In this document: one piece after another, positions 29,679 to 38,404 of the stretch
How positions within the stretch are numbered: the stretch's first letter is position 1
Layout of the letters: every line of letters begins with the position of its first letter
NCBI GenBank assembly: GCA_014896255.1
Contig: JADBKT010000020.1
Location: 39,980-103,979 of the forward strand
DNA length: 64,000 nt
Origin: Hydrogenibacillus sp.
GTDB taxonomy: Bacteria > Bacillota > Bacilli > Thermicanales > DSM-22653
Direction of reading: 5' to 3'
Notes under the pieces: generated by a model
Seen by the model: only the letters and a program-made list of their open reading frames with translations
Databases searched by the model: none
What the model was told of the DNA's origin: nothing
Made by a program: the position numbers and the translations under genes

Positions 29679-30734
29679 ATGGCGCATTTTCGAAACGATG
29701 GGATGATCGTGCGTTTGAGGGATCGGAAGGTGCGGCGTCTTTGGGCGCTCTATGCCGTCGGCGTCTCGGCGGCGATGCTCGCCGTCTGGGCGGGTCTTGC
29801 GTTCGGCGCGGTGCGCCTCGGGGAGGCGGTCCGGAGCGGAACGCTCGATGTGACGATCGCCAGAACCATCTTCTGGGAACTGCGTGCGCCGCGCGTGACC
29901 CTGGCGTTCGTCGTCGGCGCTGCGCTGGCCCTCGCCGGCACCGTGCTGCAGGCCGTCTTCCGGAATCCGCTCGCGGAGCCGTATACGCTCGGGGTTTCCG
30001 GCGGTGCCGCTTTCGGTGCGGCGCTCTACTTTGTCGTCGGCACCGCGCTTTCGGCGCAGAAGGGCGCCGGCTGGTCGCCGGGGATCGTCGGCTTCGCGCT
30101 TTCCGGGGCGATCGTCGCGCTCTTTTTCGTAGAGCGGCTGTCGACCGCAACGCGCAGTTCGTCCGCCGAAGGGTTGATTCTTGCCGGTGCGGCGGTGAGC
30201 GCATTTTTCGGCGCACTCGTCTCGCTCACGCTCGTCTTCGCCGGAGAGGAGCTGCGCGCGGTCGTCTTCTGGTTGTTCGGGAGCGTTGCCGGTCGCGATT
30301 GGGCGCATGTGGCCGTGCTTGGCGCCCTCACCGTGCTCGCGTCGGGATACGTCTATGTCAGGCGCCGGGCGCTCGACGCACTCACACTGGGCGATCTGGC
30401 CGCCGAAGCGGTGGGCGTCGACGTCCGGCGCACGCGGCGTGAACTCGCCTTGGCCGCTTCCGTGCTCGCCGCCGGCACGGTCGCGACGAGCGGGGTGATC
30501 GGCTTCGTCGGGCTCATCGTGCCCCACGTCGTCCGCCGTCTCGGCGTGCCGGTGCACCGTCACCTGTTGCCGCTTTCGATGCTGTACGGCGGCATTTTTT
30601 TGGTGACGGCCGATTTGCTGTCGCGCCTCCTGCTCTCGCCGCGGGAACTTCCGCTCGGCGTTGTGACGTCGCTCGTCGGGGCACCGGTGTTTGCCGCGAT
30701 CGTCGTGAGGGATGTGCGCCGCTCTTCCTTTTGA
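29679..30734 (+). CDS. btuC: BtuC/FecCD-family ABC permease
   Basis: 351-residue permease with about 10 helices. FecCD motifs RAPRVTLAFVVGAALALAG, LQAVFRNPLAEPYTLGVSGG and GFVGLIVPHVVRRLG are intact. ATG 29679 is seven bases after the btuF stop. ATG 29703 is an alternative start. Confidence 0.9.
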   Translation: MAHFRNDGMIVRLRDRKVRRLWALYAVGVSAAMLAVWAGLAFGAVRLGEAVRSGTLDVTIARTIFWELRAPRVTLAFVVGAALALAGTVLQAVFRNPLAEPYTLGVSGGAAFGAALYFVVGTALSAQKGAGWSPGIVGFALSGAIVALFFVERLSTATRSSSAEGLILAGAAVSAFFGALVSLTLVFAGEELRAVVFWLFGSVAGRDWAHVAVLGALTVLASGYVYVRRRALDALTLGDLAAEAVGVDVRRTRRELALAASVLAAGTVATSGVIGFVGLIVPHVVRRLGVPVHRHLLPLSMLYGGIFLVTADLLSRLLLSPRELPLGVVTSLVGAPVFAAIVVRDVRRSSF

Positions 30735-30832
30735 CGCGGGACCGGTCACACCGGCGTTCAAAGCGGTTCAAAGGCGTTCGCCGGACGTTTAGATGCAATG
30801 GGTGCGGTAGACGTCGGATGGGAGGGGGCGGT

Positions 30833-31714
30833 GTGGCAGAAGCGGTCCATGAAGCGCTTCTCGTCGGGGATGCGCTGGCGGTTTCATTCGGCGGACGGAC
30901 GTTGTTCCGCGATCTCGATTGGGTCATTCGCCGAGAAGAGGTCTGGGCCGTGATCGGGCCGAACGGCAGCGGGAAGACGACGCTGCTTCAGGTGCTCGCC
31001 GGGCTCCGGCAACCGGAGGGCGGGAAGGTTTGGATCGCCGGCCGTCCGCTGACGACGCTTTCGCGTCTGGAGGCGGCACGGCGGATTGCGTATGTACCGC
31101 AGTCGCCGGCGGACGATGCGCTGCTTCCGGTGCGCGAAGTGCTCGCGCTCGGGCGACTGCCGCATCACCGGGAACGAAAGGCGACGGAACAGGCGCGCAT
31201 TTGTGAGGCGGCCGAGCGGTTCGGCTTGATGGGGCACCTGGAAAAACCGTTTGCGATGCTCTCCGGTGGTGAGAAACGCCGGGTGCTCCTCGCCCGGGCG
31301 TGGGTTCAAGAGCCCGACGTGCTGCTCCTGGATGAGCCGCTGAACGATCTGGACGTTCAGGCGCAGTGTGTGCTCCTTCGGGAAATGCGCCGTTACGCCC
31401 GCGCCGGCCGGGCGGTCGTCGCCGTCTTTCACGACGTGAACGCCGCGGCGCTCGTGGCCGACCGCATTCTCCTGCTCGGCGGGTCGACGGACGACGCCGG
31501 TCTGCCCCGCGTCGTTCAGGGCTCGGTGCAGGTGGCGCTGTCGTTACAGCATCTTTTACGGGCGTTTGGCCAGCCGCTTGTGGCCGTGGCCCATCCGGAG
31601 GACGGAGCGCCGCAGTTTTTGTTGCCCGCGTTTCGAAATCGACACGGAGAACCGGATCCCGATGGTTACAACCGGCATTCCGGGTATTCATCGGAAGGAC
31701 GCGGTTCATACTAA
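30833..31714 (+). CDS. btuD: BtuD-like ABC ATPase
   Basis: 293-residue ATPase: Walker A GPNGSGKTT, Q-loop VPQS, signature LSGGEKRR, Walker B VLLLDEP, H-loop VFHDV, in order. GTG 30833 is seven bases after GGAGG (30821-30825); ATG 30818 is possible. A GC-rich tail of about 60 residues follows the core. Completes a BtuFCD-type importer. Confidence 0.9.
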   Translation: MAEAVHEALLVGDALAVSFGGRTLFRDLDWVIRREEVWAVIGPNGSGKTTLLQVLAGLRQPEGGKVWIAGRPLTTLSRLEAARRIAYVPQSPADDALLPVREVLALGRLPHHRERKATEQARICEAAERFGLMGHLEKPFAMLSGGEKRRVLLARAWVQEPDVLLLDEPLNDLDVQAQCVLLREMRRYARAGRAVVAVFHDVNAAALVADRILLLGGSTDDAGLPRVVQGSVQVALSLQHLLRAFGQPLVAVAHPEDGAPQFLLPAFRNRHGEPDPDGYNRHSGYSSEGRGSY

Positions 31715-31747
31715 CGGTGCACAGGCGAAATGAAAGGAGTGGCATTT

Positions 31748-32809
31748 GTGCACCGGTGGTTGAACCGCGTTCGCCGGTTGTCGCGTCGCTCACGGCTTGT
31801 CGCCGTGCTCGGCGTGTTGTTCTTTCTTGTGGTGCTGGCGTTCGCTCCGGAAGTTCAAACGCTTTGGGTCCATGATCAAGGCCGGCCGACGGTGCAGGCG
31901 TTCGGCAAAACAACCTTGCGCGTCGGATCCCGGGGGGGCGACGTTTATGAACTGCAAGGGAGGCTCAAATTCCTCGGATATTATACGGGTCCGATCGACG
32001 GGGTGTTCGGCTGGCGGACGTACTGGGCGGTGCGCAACTTTCAATACCGCTTTGGGCTCAGGGTCGACGGCGTGGTCGGTCCGGCGACGAAAAACAAACT
32101 GTATGCGGCGACGAAACGTTGGCGGCCGACGGCGGCGGCCGGCCCGACGCTCCGCGTCGGCGCACGCGGCGGGAACGTCTATGACTTGCAAGGGCGGCTC
32201 AAATTTCTCGGATATTATACGGGTCCGATCGACGGGGTGTTCGGCTGGCGGACGTACTGGGCGGTGCGCAACTTTCAATACCGCTTTGGGCTCAGGGTCG
32301 ACGGCGTGGTCGGTCCGGCGACGAAAAGCAAGCTGTACGCGGCGACGAAACGTTATCGCCCGACGGCGACGGCCGCGCCGCGGACCGCGCCGACACCGAG
32401 GCGGACGGCCGCTCAATCGCCGACGGGTGCCGTCTCCGGTGCGCGCGGGCGCTTCTCCGCGCAAGAGGTGCGGCTCATGGCCAACGCCGTCCACGGCGAG
32501 GCGCGCGGGGAGCCGTACGAAGGGCAGGTGGCGGTGGCGGCGGTCATTTTAAACCGCCTGCATCATCCGTCGTTTCCGAATACGATCGCCGGGATCATTT
32601 TTCAACCCGGTGCCTTTACGGCGGTTTCTGACGGGCAGATCTGGCTCACGCCGGACGCCACGTCGCGCCGCGCGGTGATCGATGCGATCAACGGTTGGGA
32701 TCCGTCCGGCGGCGCGGTGTATTATTTCAATCCGGCGACGGCGACGTCGGCCTGGATCTGGTCCCGGCCCCAGATCAAGCGCATCGGCAACCACATTTTT
32801 GCCCGGTAG
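31748..32809 (+). CDS. Spore cortex-lytic-type hydrolase with two PG-binding domains
   Basis: 353 residues. An N-terminal signal/anchor helix (about 15-35) is followed by two PG_binding_1 domains (about 55-120 and 133-200), an Ala/Thr/Arg-rich linker, and a Hydrolase_2 (SleB/CwlJ) catalytic domain (about 235-353: MANAVHGEARGEPYEGQVAVA with the conserved Glu). SleB is a lytic transglycosylase acting on cortex muramic-delta-lactam during germination and normally has one PG-binding domain. GTG 31748 is eight bases after AAAGGAGTGG. The two domains are nearly identical even in DNA (see repeat entry). Confidence 0.88.
   Translation: MHRWLNRVRRLSRRSRLVAVLGVLFFLVVLAFAPEVQTLWVHDQGRPTVQAFGKTTLRVGSRGGDVYELQGRLKFLGYYTGPIDGVFGWRTYWAVRNFQYRFGLRVDGVVGPATKNKLYAATKRWRPTAAAGPTLRVGARGGNVYDLQGRLKFLGYYTGPIDGVFGWRTYWAVRNFQYRFGLRVDGVVGPATKSKLYAATKRYRPTATAAPRTAPTPRRTAAQSPTGAVSGARGRFSAQEVRLMANAVHGEARGEPYEGQVAVAAVILNRLHHPSFPNTIAGIIFQPGAFTAVSDGQIWLTPDATSRRAVIDAINGWDPSGGAVYYFNPATATSAWIWSRPQIKRIGNHIFAR
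31974..32328 (+). repeat. Tandem 234-bp repeat inside the SleB-type gene
   Basis: The PG-binding domain is duplicated with a 234-base period. About 120 bases (31974-32094 and 32208-32328) are identical at the nucleotide level, while the flanking part of each unit has diverged. This indicates recent duplication or gene conversion limited to the core of the domain. Confidence 0.9.
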
Positions 32810-32832
32810 AGTTGTGGCGCGGTAAGAACCGG

Positions 32833-32871
32833 CGCCGACATCGCCCTGTTGGGGCGAGGTCGGTGTTTTTT
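32833..32871 (+). terminator. Intrinsic terminator after the SleB-type gene
   Basis: A 14-base stem (CGCCGACATCGCCC with GGGCGAGGTCGGTG; one A-G mismatch and one G-T pair) around loop TGTTG, followed by six T residues. Confidence 0.88.
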
Positions 32872-33083
32872 GCGATCTTCACGGTCTTTTCACATTTGCG
32901 GTGTAAGATGGATCCGAGCGGGCAAAATTCGGTAGAGATGAATTGTCTGATCTGTTCCGCTTCGCATGAGCAGTCAGTGGAGAAGCGGCGGTTGTCGGAA
33001 GACGGACAGCCGCAGAGGACGTTCGACCGGAAACGCTGAAGTCATGGCCGGAGCGGTTCGACGATCGGAGGGTAGATTGGGTC

Positions 33084-34604
33084 ATGAACAATGGGGAGGA
33101 AGGGATCACGCGCCGGTCATTCCTGAAGGCGGCAGGGGCCGTCGTGTTGGCCGGAGCCGTCGGTTACCCGCTGATGCGCCTGTGGACGGGTGCCGTGCGA
33201 ACGGATGAAGCGCCCTTTGCTTTGCCTTCTCAAGCACCGTGGATCCCTTGGAACGGACGGGAACGGGCCTATCGTTTGGTCGTCACCCGAGAGCGGGTAG
33301 CCATTGACGGGGGACCCGAATTTGAAGGTTACTTGATCAATGGTGCGTTTCCGGGACCTGAACTCAGAGCCGTCGAAGGGGACAGACTCCGCGTCTCCGT
33401 CGTCAACCGGACGGAAGGGCCGCTCACCATTCACTGGCACGGCGTGCATACGCCGACGTCGATGGACGGCGTGCCGATCTTGTCCCAGGAGCCGATCGCT
33501 CCCGGCGAGACGTTCGACTATACGTTTATCGCTTCGCCGTCCGGGACGCGGTGGTATCACGCGCATATCGACGAATTGGAGCAAATCCCAAGCGGCTTGT
33601 TCGGGCCGCTCATCATCGAGCCGGCGGAGCAGAGCTTATCGTCGGCGTCCACCAAAGGTGCGCGAGACGTTGTATTGATGCTTTCGACAAGGGCATCGAG
33701 CCGACCGCGGACGGGCGGTATGGGCGGCATGATGGGAACGGAAGGCATGATGGGCCGTATGATGGGGAGGGGCGGCCGCGCGGAAGCGGGATTGGTCTAT
33801 TTGGTGAACGGCCGCATGCCGGGGACGCTTTCGCCGATTCGGCAGCGGGGCGGTGAACGGCTGGTGCTTCGTTTGATCAATGCCAGCGCGACCGAGCCTT
33901 TTTGGCTTGAAGCGGAGGGCGCCGTGTTTCGCGTCACGCACGTCGACGGAAATCCGCTGAGTGCCGCGCGCTTTGTCCGCGATGTGTATATCGCTCCGGC
34001 GGAGCGTCTGGACGCCGAGCTGATCGCCGACCGACCGGGGGCATTGGAGATCCGATCGCGGCTTCAGGGACAAGAGACGCTTCGCATTCCGTTCGTCGTC
34101 GAAGCGACCGCCGAGGAATCTCGGCTGCCCGATGAAGCGTCGCCGATCCCGTGGTCGTATGCGGCGCTCGGGGGTGGCGCCGGTCCGTCGCTTGCGCCGG
34201 CCGATGTCACCTTGCCGATGGTATTGAGCGGCGGGATGATGTCGCCCGATTGGACGATCAACGGGGAAGTTTATCCCCGCATCTCACCGGCCGCGATCGA
34301 AGAAGGACAGCATGTTCGCCTGGAGTTGTTCAACCACAGCATGGCCGAACATCCGATGCACCTTCACGGACATTCCTTCTGGGTGACGTCGGTCGGAGGC
34401 GTGCCGCTTCGCGCGCCGTTGCTGAAAGACACGGTCAACGTGCGCCCCATGGAGCGGATGACGATCGATTTCGTGGCGAACAATCCGGGACATTGGCTGT
34501 TTCACTGCCATCAGCTGGAGCATATGGCAGCGGGCATGGCGACGGTGGTGACGTACCGCGGCCTCCCCTTGCCGAATATCGTCGATCACACGGCATCGGG
34601 CTGA
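33084..34604 (+). CDS. Tat-exported multicopper oxidase, Met-rich
   Basis: 506 residues with a twin-arginine signal (RRSFLKAAGAVVLAGAVG, residues 10-27). All four copper motifs are intact: HWHG, WYHAH, HPMHLHGHSFWV and HCHQLEHMAAGM (type 1 Cys and axial Met). A Met/Gly-rich segment at about 211-226 (nine Met within about 20 residues) resembles the Cu(I)-binding loops of CueO/PcoA-type cuprous oxidases, suggesting copper detoxification rather than laccase or spore-coat activity. ATG 33084 after GGAGGG. It converges with the response regulator, overlapping it by 19 bases tail to tail. Confidence 0.92.
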   Translation: MNNGEEGITRRSFLKAAGAVVLAGAVGYPLMRLWTGAVRTDEAPFALPSQAPWIPWNGRERAYRLVVTRERVAIDGGPEFEGYLINGAFPGPELRAVEGDRLRVSVVNRTEGPLTIHWHGVHTPTSMDGVPILSQEPIAPGETFDYTFIASPSGTRWYHAHIDELEQIPSGLFGPLIIEPAEQSLSSASTKGARDVVLMLSTRASSRPRTGGMGGMMGTEGMMGRMMGRGGRAEAGLVYLVNGRMPGTLSPIRQRGGERLVLRLINASATEPFWLEAEGAVFRVTHVDGNPLSAARFVRDVYIAPAERLDAELIADRPGALEIRSRLQGQETLRIPFVVEATAEESRLPDEASPIPWSYAALGGGAGPSLAPADVTLPMVLSGGMMSPDWTINGEVYPRISPAAIEEGQHVRLELFNHSMAEHPMHLHGHSFWVTSVGGVPLRAPLLKDTVNVRPMERMTIDFVANNPGHWLFHCHQLEHMAAGMATVVTYRGLPLPNIVDHTASG

Positions 34605-35293
34605 ACGGCGAATTTGTAGCCCAGACCATAGACGGTGATGATATATTGCGGTCGGCGGGGGTCGGGCTCGATTTTGCGCCGGATGTTTTTGACGTGTTGG
34701 TCGATCGTCCGCGCGTCGCCTTCATAATCGAAACCGGCCAGTTTTTCGATTAAGGTCTCGCGCGAAAAAGGCCGCTTCGGATACTTGCTCAAAAACGCGA
34801 GCAAGCGAAACTCGCTTGGGGTAAGCGTGACCTCCTCGCCGCGAACGATGACCTTTTGGGACACATAATCGATCTGAAGTTGTCCTCCTGCAAAGGATGC
34901 GCGTTTGACGACCGAAGCGCTCGGATCCGTGCGGCGCAAGATGGCCTTCGCCCGCTCGACCAGCTCCCGCGGGCTGAACGGCTTGACGAGGTAGTCGTCG
35001 GCGCCGAGGCGAAAGCCGTGAATCCGATCCTCTTCGTCGGCTTTGGCCGTGAGAATCAAAATCGGCAGTTCGGATTCGGCGCGGATGTGCCGCAGAGCGG
35101 TCTCGCCGTCTAGGTCCGGAAGCATCAAATCGAGGATGATGAGATCGACCGCTTCGGCCTCAAAGATGGCCAAGGCTTCACGACCGTTTTCGGCTTGAAG
35201 CACGCGATATCCTTCTCGTTCAAGATAGGAGGCGATGACCTCGCGGATGTTGTCTTCGTCTTCGACGACGAGCAAGGTTATCGTTTTTTGCAC
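34586..35293 (-). CDS. OmpR/PhoB-family response regulator
   Basis: 235 residues. Receiver domain with acidic pair DED, phosphoacceptor Asp in IILDLMLPDLDG (about 52), ILTAKAD and Lys in YLVKPF. The C-terminal winged helix has TLTPSEFRLLAFLSKYP and TIDQHVKNIRRKI. The start is a GTG (complement of 35291-35293), six bases after AGAGGGG. The longer open frame upstream has no support. It is divergent from a broken histidine kinase 67 bases away and convergent with the multicopper oxidase, so it may control this envelope cluster. Confidence 0.93.
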   Translation of the reverse strand: MQKTITLLVVEDEDNIREVIASYLEREGYRVLQAENGREALAIFEAEAVDLIILDLMLPDLDGETALRHIRAESELPILILTAKADEEDRIHGFRLGADDYLVKPFSPRELVERAKAILRRTDPSASVVKRASFAGGQLQIDYVSQKVIVRGEEVTLTPSEFRLLAFLSKYPKRPFSRETLIEKLAGFDYEGDARTIDQHVKNIRRKIEPDPRRPQYIITVYGLGYKFAVQPDAV

Positions 35294-35360
35294 ATGAAAC
35301 CCCTCTTTGGAAACGCGGGTCCGTGTTATATACGAATGATGAATAGAGGACGGAGCGAGG

Positions 35361-35960
35361 ATGAGCATACCGAGGAACCTTCGCGCCCGCCTGACGCTTA
35401 AGTTTTTCGCCGTATCCGCCGCTTCGGCGCTCTTCGTGACGGCGATCGTCCTCGTGGAGACCCACGTGCATTTCCTGATGTTTACCCGCGAAGCCGGCAT
35501 CCGTGCACCGGAGATGCTTGACTTCGGTCGGCATTTGGAGATGGCGCTCGTGCAGTCCGTTCTCTGGTCGACCGTCGGGACGCTCGCCTTGGCGGCGGTA
35601 TTCAGTTTTTTTGTCGCGGCACAGGTGGCCCGCCCGCTCCTGGACTTAAGGCAGGCCGCTTTGAAAAGTCAAATTGAGGCGTTGATGGACGGGGTATGGA
35701 CGCCGGATCCCGAGCGGTTTCAGCTGAAACTCGAAGCGCCCGATTTTCGACTGGAGCCGGGGGCCGTCGATCTCGGCGAACTGGTGGAAAAAGCGGTCGA
35801 GGTGCAGCGGGCGGCGTTTTTACAAAAATCGGTCGATCTTGCGCTGGGCGAGGTCTTGCACGTCGTCGTCGAAGCGCACGGCGGCGCGATTCGCCTGGCC
35901 AGCGAGGTGGGCCGCGGGACAGAAGTGATCATCGAACTCCCTTGCAGGCGGCGGGGATGA
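35361..35960 (+). pseudogene. Histidine kinase with internal in-frame deletions
   Basis: 199 residues. Two N-terminal membrane helices and the start of a HAMP-like region (residues 1-102, VARPLLDLRQAALK) are followed directly by the end of a HisKA domain (EALMDGVWTPDPERF), then VDLGELVEKAV and finally the last strand of a HATPase domain (VVEAHGGAIRLASEVGRGTEVIIELP region, 169-195). Compared with BaeS-type kinases the phosphoacceptor H-box and the N, G1 and F boxes are missing. It cannot be a kinase. The frame is preserved across about three deletions, so a residual sensor role is conceivable, but loss of function is more likely. Confidence 0.75.
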
Positions 35961-36092
35961 CCCTCGCCTCAAGCGGCCCGGCCTTCATCAGTTGTTCACA
36001 TGGGTATTATACCATACATATGAAAGGCATCATGCTCAGGGCGTCATATCCAGGGCTTAAAACCGGTCTTCAACGCATGGAGGTGAATGGCA

Positions 36093-37019
36093 GTGCGTGT
36101 GAAAAGGACGGTCGTCTTGATCGTTCCCGTCGTTGTCGTCTTTTTCATCGCCTGGTACACTTGGGACGCGGAGCGAAAAGACCCTGCAAAGTCGACGGAT
36201 TCGGAATTGGCGGTCGCTCACATTCACGGGATGGGATATACGCCGGAGGGGCTTTTGGCCTTTGCGGCGCATTCGGGTTTGCGGGTCTACGACGGGAAGC
36301 GCTGGACGGTTCCGCCCGGGGAGCGTCACGACTATATGGGTTTTACGATGACAGATGACGGTTTTTACGCGAGCGGCCATCCGGCGCCGGGCTCCAAGCT
36401 TCAAAATCCGCTCGGTCTGGTGAAATCGAGCGATCTCGGCCAGACGCTCGATATGCTCGACCTTTATGGAGAAGTCGATTTTCACGTATTGACCGCAGGA
36501 TATCGGAGTCATCGGATCTATGTGTATCACTCTGAACCGAATCGGCGGCTCCCGTCGGTCGGGCTCTACGTCTCGGCAGACGAAGGGAAGACATGGCAAA
36601 AACGCGCGATGAAGGGGCTTGGCGGCAAGGTCCTCTTTTTGGCCGCACATCCCGAAAACGATCGCGTGGTCGCCGCTGCCACGGAAGAAGGCGCTTTTGT
36701 GTCTTTTGATGATGGAGAGACGTTTCAACCGCTTCGGGTCAGCGGAACCGTCACGGCCCTCGCTTTTGATCTTGAGGGGCGGTTGTGGTTGGGGGTTTAC
36801 GGCCAAGAAGCCGCATTGATCACGATTGATGTGAAAACGGGTACAAGCGCGCCCATGCCGTTGCCTTCGCTGGGAGACGACCCGGTGCAGTGGATCTCCG
36901 TTCATCCGGCGACGGACCATGCGTTCGCGATCGCCACGGCGCGCCGTTATCTGTATGTGACCGATGACGGCGGGAAGCGCTGGGAGGCGGTGATGAAGGA
37001 AGGATATCCTCTCCGTTGA
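36093..37019 (+). CDS. Membrane-anchored BNR/Asp-box beta-propeller protein
   Basis: 308 residues: N-terminal membrane helix (about 5-22), then an extracytoplasmic domain with Asp-box repeats (SADEGKTW, SFDDGETF, TDDGGKRWE), typical of sialidase/sortilin/YCF48-like propellers. No catalytic residues can be assigned. Functions in this class include protein or metal-centre assembly scaffolds, but this is open. An ATG at 36087 is only one base from GGAGGTG (36079-36085), so GTG 36093 is preferred. It lies between the two-component genes and the thioredoxin-like genes. Confidence 0.75.
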   Translation: MRVKRTVVLIVPVVVVFFIAWYTWDAERKDPAKSTDSELAVAHIHGMGYTPEGLLAFAAHSGLRVYDGKRWTVPPGERHDYMGFTMTDDGFYASGHPAPGSKLQNPLGLVKSSDLGQTLDMLDLYGEVDFHVLTAGYRSHRIYVYHSEPNRRLPSVGLYVSADEGKTWQKRAMKGLGGKVLFLAAHPENDRVVAAATEEGAFVSFDDGETFQPLRVSGTVTALAFDLEGRLWLGVYGQEAALITIDVKTGTSAPMPLPSLGDDPVQWISVHPATDHAFAIATARRYLYVTDDGGKRWEAVMKEGYPLR

Positions 37020-37060
37020 TGGTGTTCTGTTGCAAATTAATGCAAAAGAAGTGAAGTGCG

Positions 37061-37189
37061 ATGATGGGTCCGATGATGGGCGGATATGGTGGGTTCGACG
37101 GAGGATGGATGTTTTGGTTTCCTTGCGATATGGAACGTCTGCGTGAAGATGTTGAAGCGCTCAAGCGGCGTTTGGAGAACCGCGGTTGA
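37061..37189 (+). CDS. 42-residue Met/Gly-rich peptide with coiled-coil tail
   Basis: Short frame of 42 residues. The first 20 residues are Met, Gly and aromatic-rich (MMGPMMGGYGGFDGGWMFWF), with a lone Cys at 22, and the rest is a charged amphipathic helix with heptad spacing (MERLREDVEALKRRLENRG). The ribosome-binding site is weak (purine-rich stretch 8-14 bases upstream). Composition resembles small Met/Gly-rich coiled-coil proteins seen near copper and thiol-redox genes. Function unknown. Its context next to a Met-rich multicopper oxidase cluster suggests a metal link. Confidence 0.5.
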   Translation: MMGPMMGGYGGFDGGWMFWFPCDMERLREDVEALKRRLENRG

Positions 37190-37219
37190 AGGGCCGAGGT
37201 CTTAAGATACCCCTCCGGG

Positions 37220-37249
37220 TTGCCGGTCTCCACCGTCTTATGATAGGAT
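37220..37249 (+). promoter_or_regulatory. Possible promoter before the first TlpA-like gene
   Basis: TTGCCG at 37220-37225, 18-base spacer, TAGGAT at 37244-37249; 27 bases upstream of the start codon. Two mismatches to consensus in each half, so tentative. Confidence 0.35.
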
Positions 37250-37275
37250 TACGGAAGAAGGCAGGAGATTTGGGC

Positions 37276-37797
37276 ATGAAAAATCGCTGGATTCAAGGCG
37301 CACTCATGGCCGTCCTGTTGGCCGGCGCGGTCTGGGTCATCTGGACCAACGTCATCGCCAAAGCCGATCCGGTCGCCGTGGGTCGCCCGGCGCCGGATTT
37401 TATGGCGGAACTGCTTGACGGTTCGACCGTCACGCTGTCGGACTTCAAAGGCCGTCCGGTGCTGATCAACTTTTGGGCGACGTATTGTCCGTATTGCATT
37501 GACGAGATGCCGGCGATCGAATCGGTCTATCAAAAATTTCGCGACGACGGCTTTGTCGTCATCGGGGTGAACACCGGAGAGAGCGCGGTGGCGATCCAAG
37601 GATATGTGCGGCGCACGGGGGTAACCTATCCGGTCGCGCTCGATCCGGGCATGAAGATCGCCAAGCGGTACCGCGTCTATGATCTTCCCCGTTCGATCTT
37701 CGTCGCACCGGACGGCACGATCGCCGTCGATCACGTCGGTCCGATGACGGCGGATATGGCGGAGCGGTTTTATGCCAAGGCGATCACCGGACGATGA
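37276..37797 (+). CDS. TlpA/ResA-like thiol-disulfide oxidoreductase 1
   Basis: 173 residues with an N-terminal membrane anchor (about 5-25) and an extracytoplasmic AhpC/TSA-Redoxin-type thioredoxin fold. Active site WATYCPYCIDEMP (CPYC, about 71-74) and cis-Pro region YDLPRSIFVAPDG. Probably receives electrons from CcdA and reduces an exported partner, such as apocytochrome or copper-protein cysteines. ATG 37276 with AGGAG eight bases upstream. Confidence 0.9.
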   Translation: MKNRWIQGALMAVLLAGAVWVIWTNVIAKADPVAVGRPAPDFMAELLDGSTVTLSDFKGRPVLINFWATYCPYCIDEMPAIESVYQKFRDDGFVVIGVNTGESAVAIQGYVRRTGVTYPVALDPGMKIAKRYRVYDLPRSIFVAPDGTIAVDHVGPMTADMAERFYAKAITGR

Positions 37798-37866
37798 AGT
37801 TTCGACCTTCGGTTCGCGCGGCGGCGGTTCGACGGGTTTTGGACGATGCACGAGGGGGAATGGCGG

Positions 37867-38394
37867 ATGAAGCGGACGTTCATCATCGTGTTGTTTTTGG
37901 TGGCGATGATCGGGTTTGCGCTGTATCAAAACAGCCAAAACAGCGTGCCCAAGGAAGCCCGGGCGGAGGAAGGGTATCTCGCGCCGGGTTTTACGATTGA
38001 AGCGCTCAATGACGGGACCGTGCTCGATGTCGGGGCCGTAATCGGGCAGAAGCCGATTTTTATCAATTTCTGGGAATCGTGGTGTCCGCCGTGTCGGGCG
38101 GAGATGCCATACATCCAACAGGCTTATGAACAATACGGCGAAGAAGTCGTCTTTGTCATGATCAACCCGATGACGAGCGATACGTTGGCCAACGCCAAGG
38201 CGTACCTGGCGGAAGAACGGTTTACGTTCCCGGTTTATCTGGATGACAACAAAAATTCCGTGGCCCGGCTGTATCGCACCTCTGCTTTTCCGACGAGTTT
38301 TTTCATCGATCGCCACGGTCGAATCATCGCGCGCTATCCGAAGGCGATGAGCGAAGAGTACCTTCAAACACTCATGCAAAAAATATCGAAATAA
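37867..38394 (+). CDS. TlpA/ResA-like thiol-disulfide oxidoreductase 2
   Basis: 175 residues, a diverged paralogue of the previous gene: N-terminal anchor helix (about 3-20), active site WESWCPPCRAEMP (CPPC, about 73-76) and cis-Pro region SAFPTSFFIDRHG. Two thioredoxin-like proteins with different CXXC dipeptides imply different redox potentials or partners. ATG 37867 with GAGGGGG upstream. The 69-base gap to the previous gene indicates the same operon. Confidence 0.9.
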   Translation: MKRTFIIVLFLVAMIGFALYQNSQNSVPKEARAEEGYLAPGFTIEALNDGTVLDVGAVIGQKPIFINFWESWCPPCRAEMPYIQQAYEQYGEEVVFVMINPMTSDTLANAKAYLAEERFTFPVYLDDNKNSVARLYRTSAFPTSFFIDRHGRIIARYPKAMSEEYLQTLMQKISK

Positions 38395-38404
38395 GTGGGC
38401 GGAG

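Noticed and set aside
28640..31714. Assigning the ABC importer to iron-siderophore uptake
   Set aside because: The BtuF-like NDNYPP motif and lipoprotein length favour corrinoids, but there is no cobalamin riboswitch in front of it, so substrate assignment is left tentative.
32872..33083. Possible promoter or short gene in the 212 bases before the multicopper oxidase
   Set aside because: TAAGAT could be a -10, but no -35 at proper distance was found, and the open frame there has no ribosome-binding site or homology.
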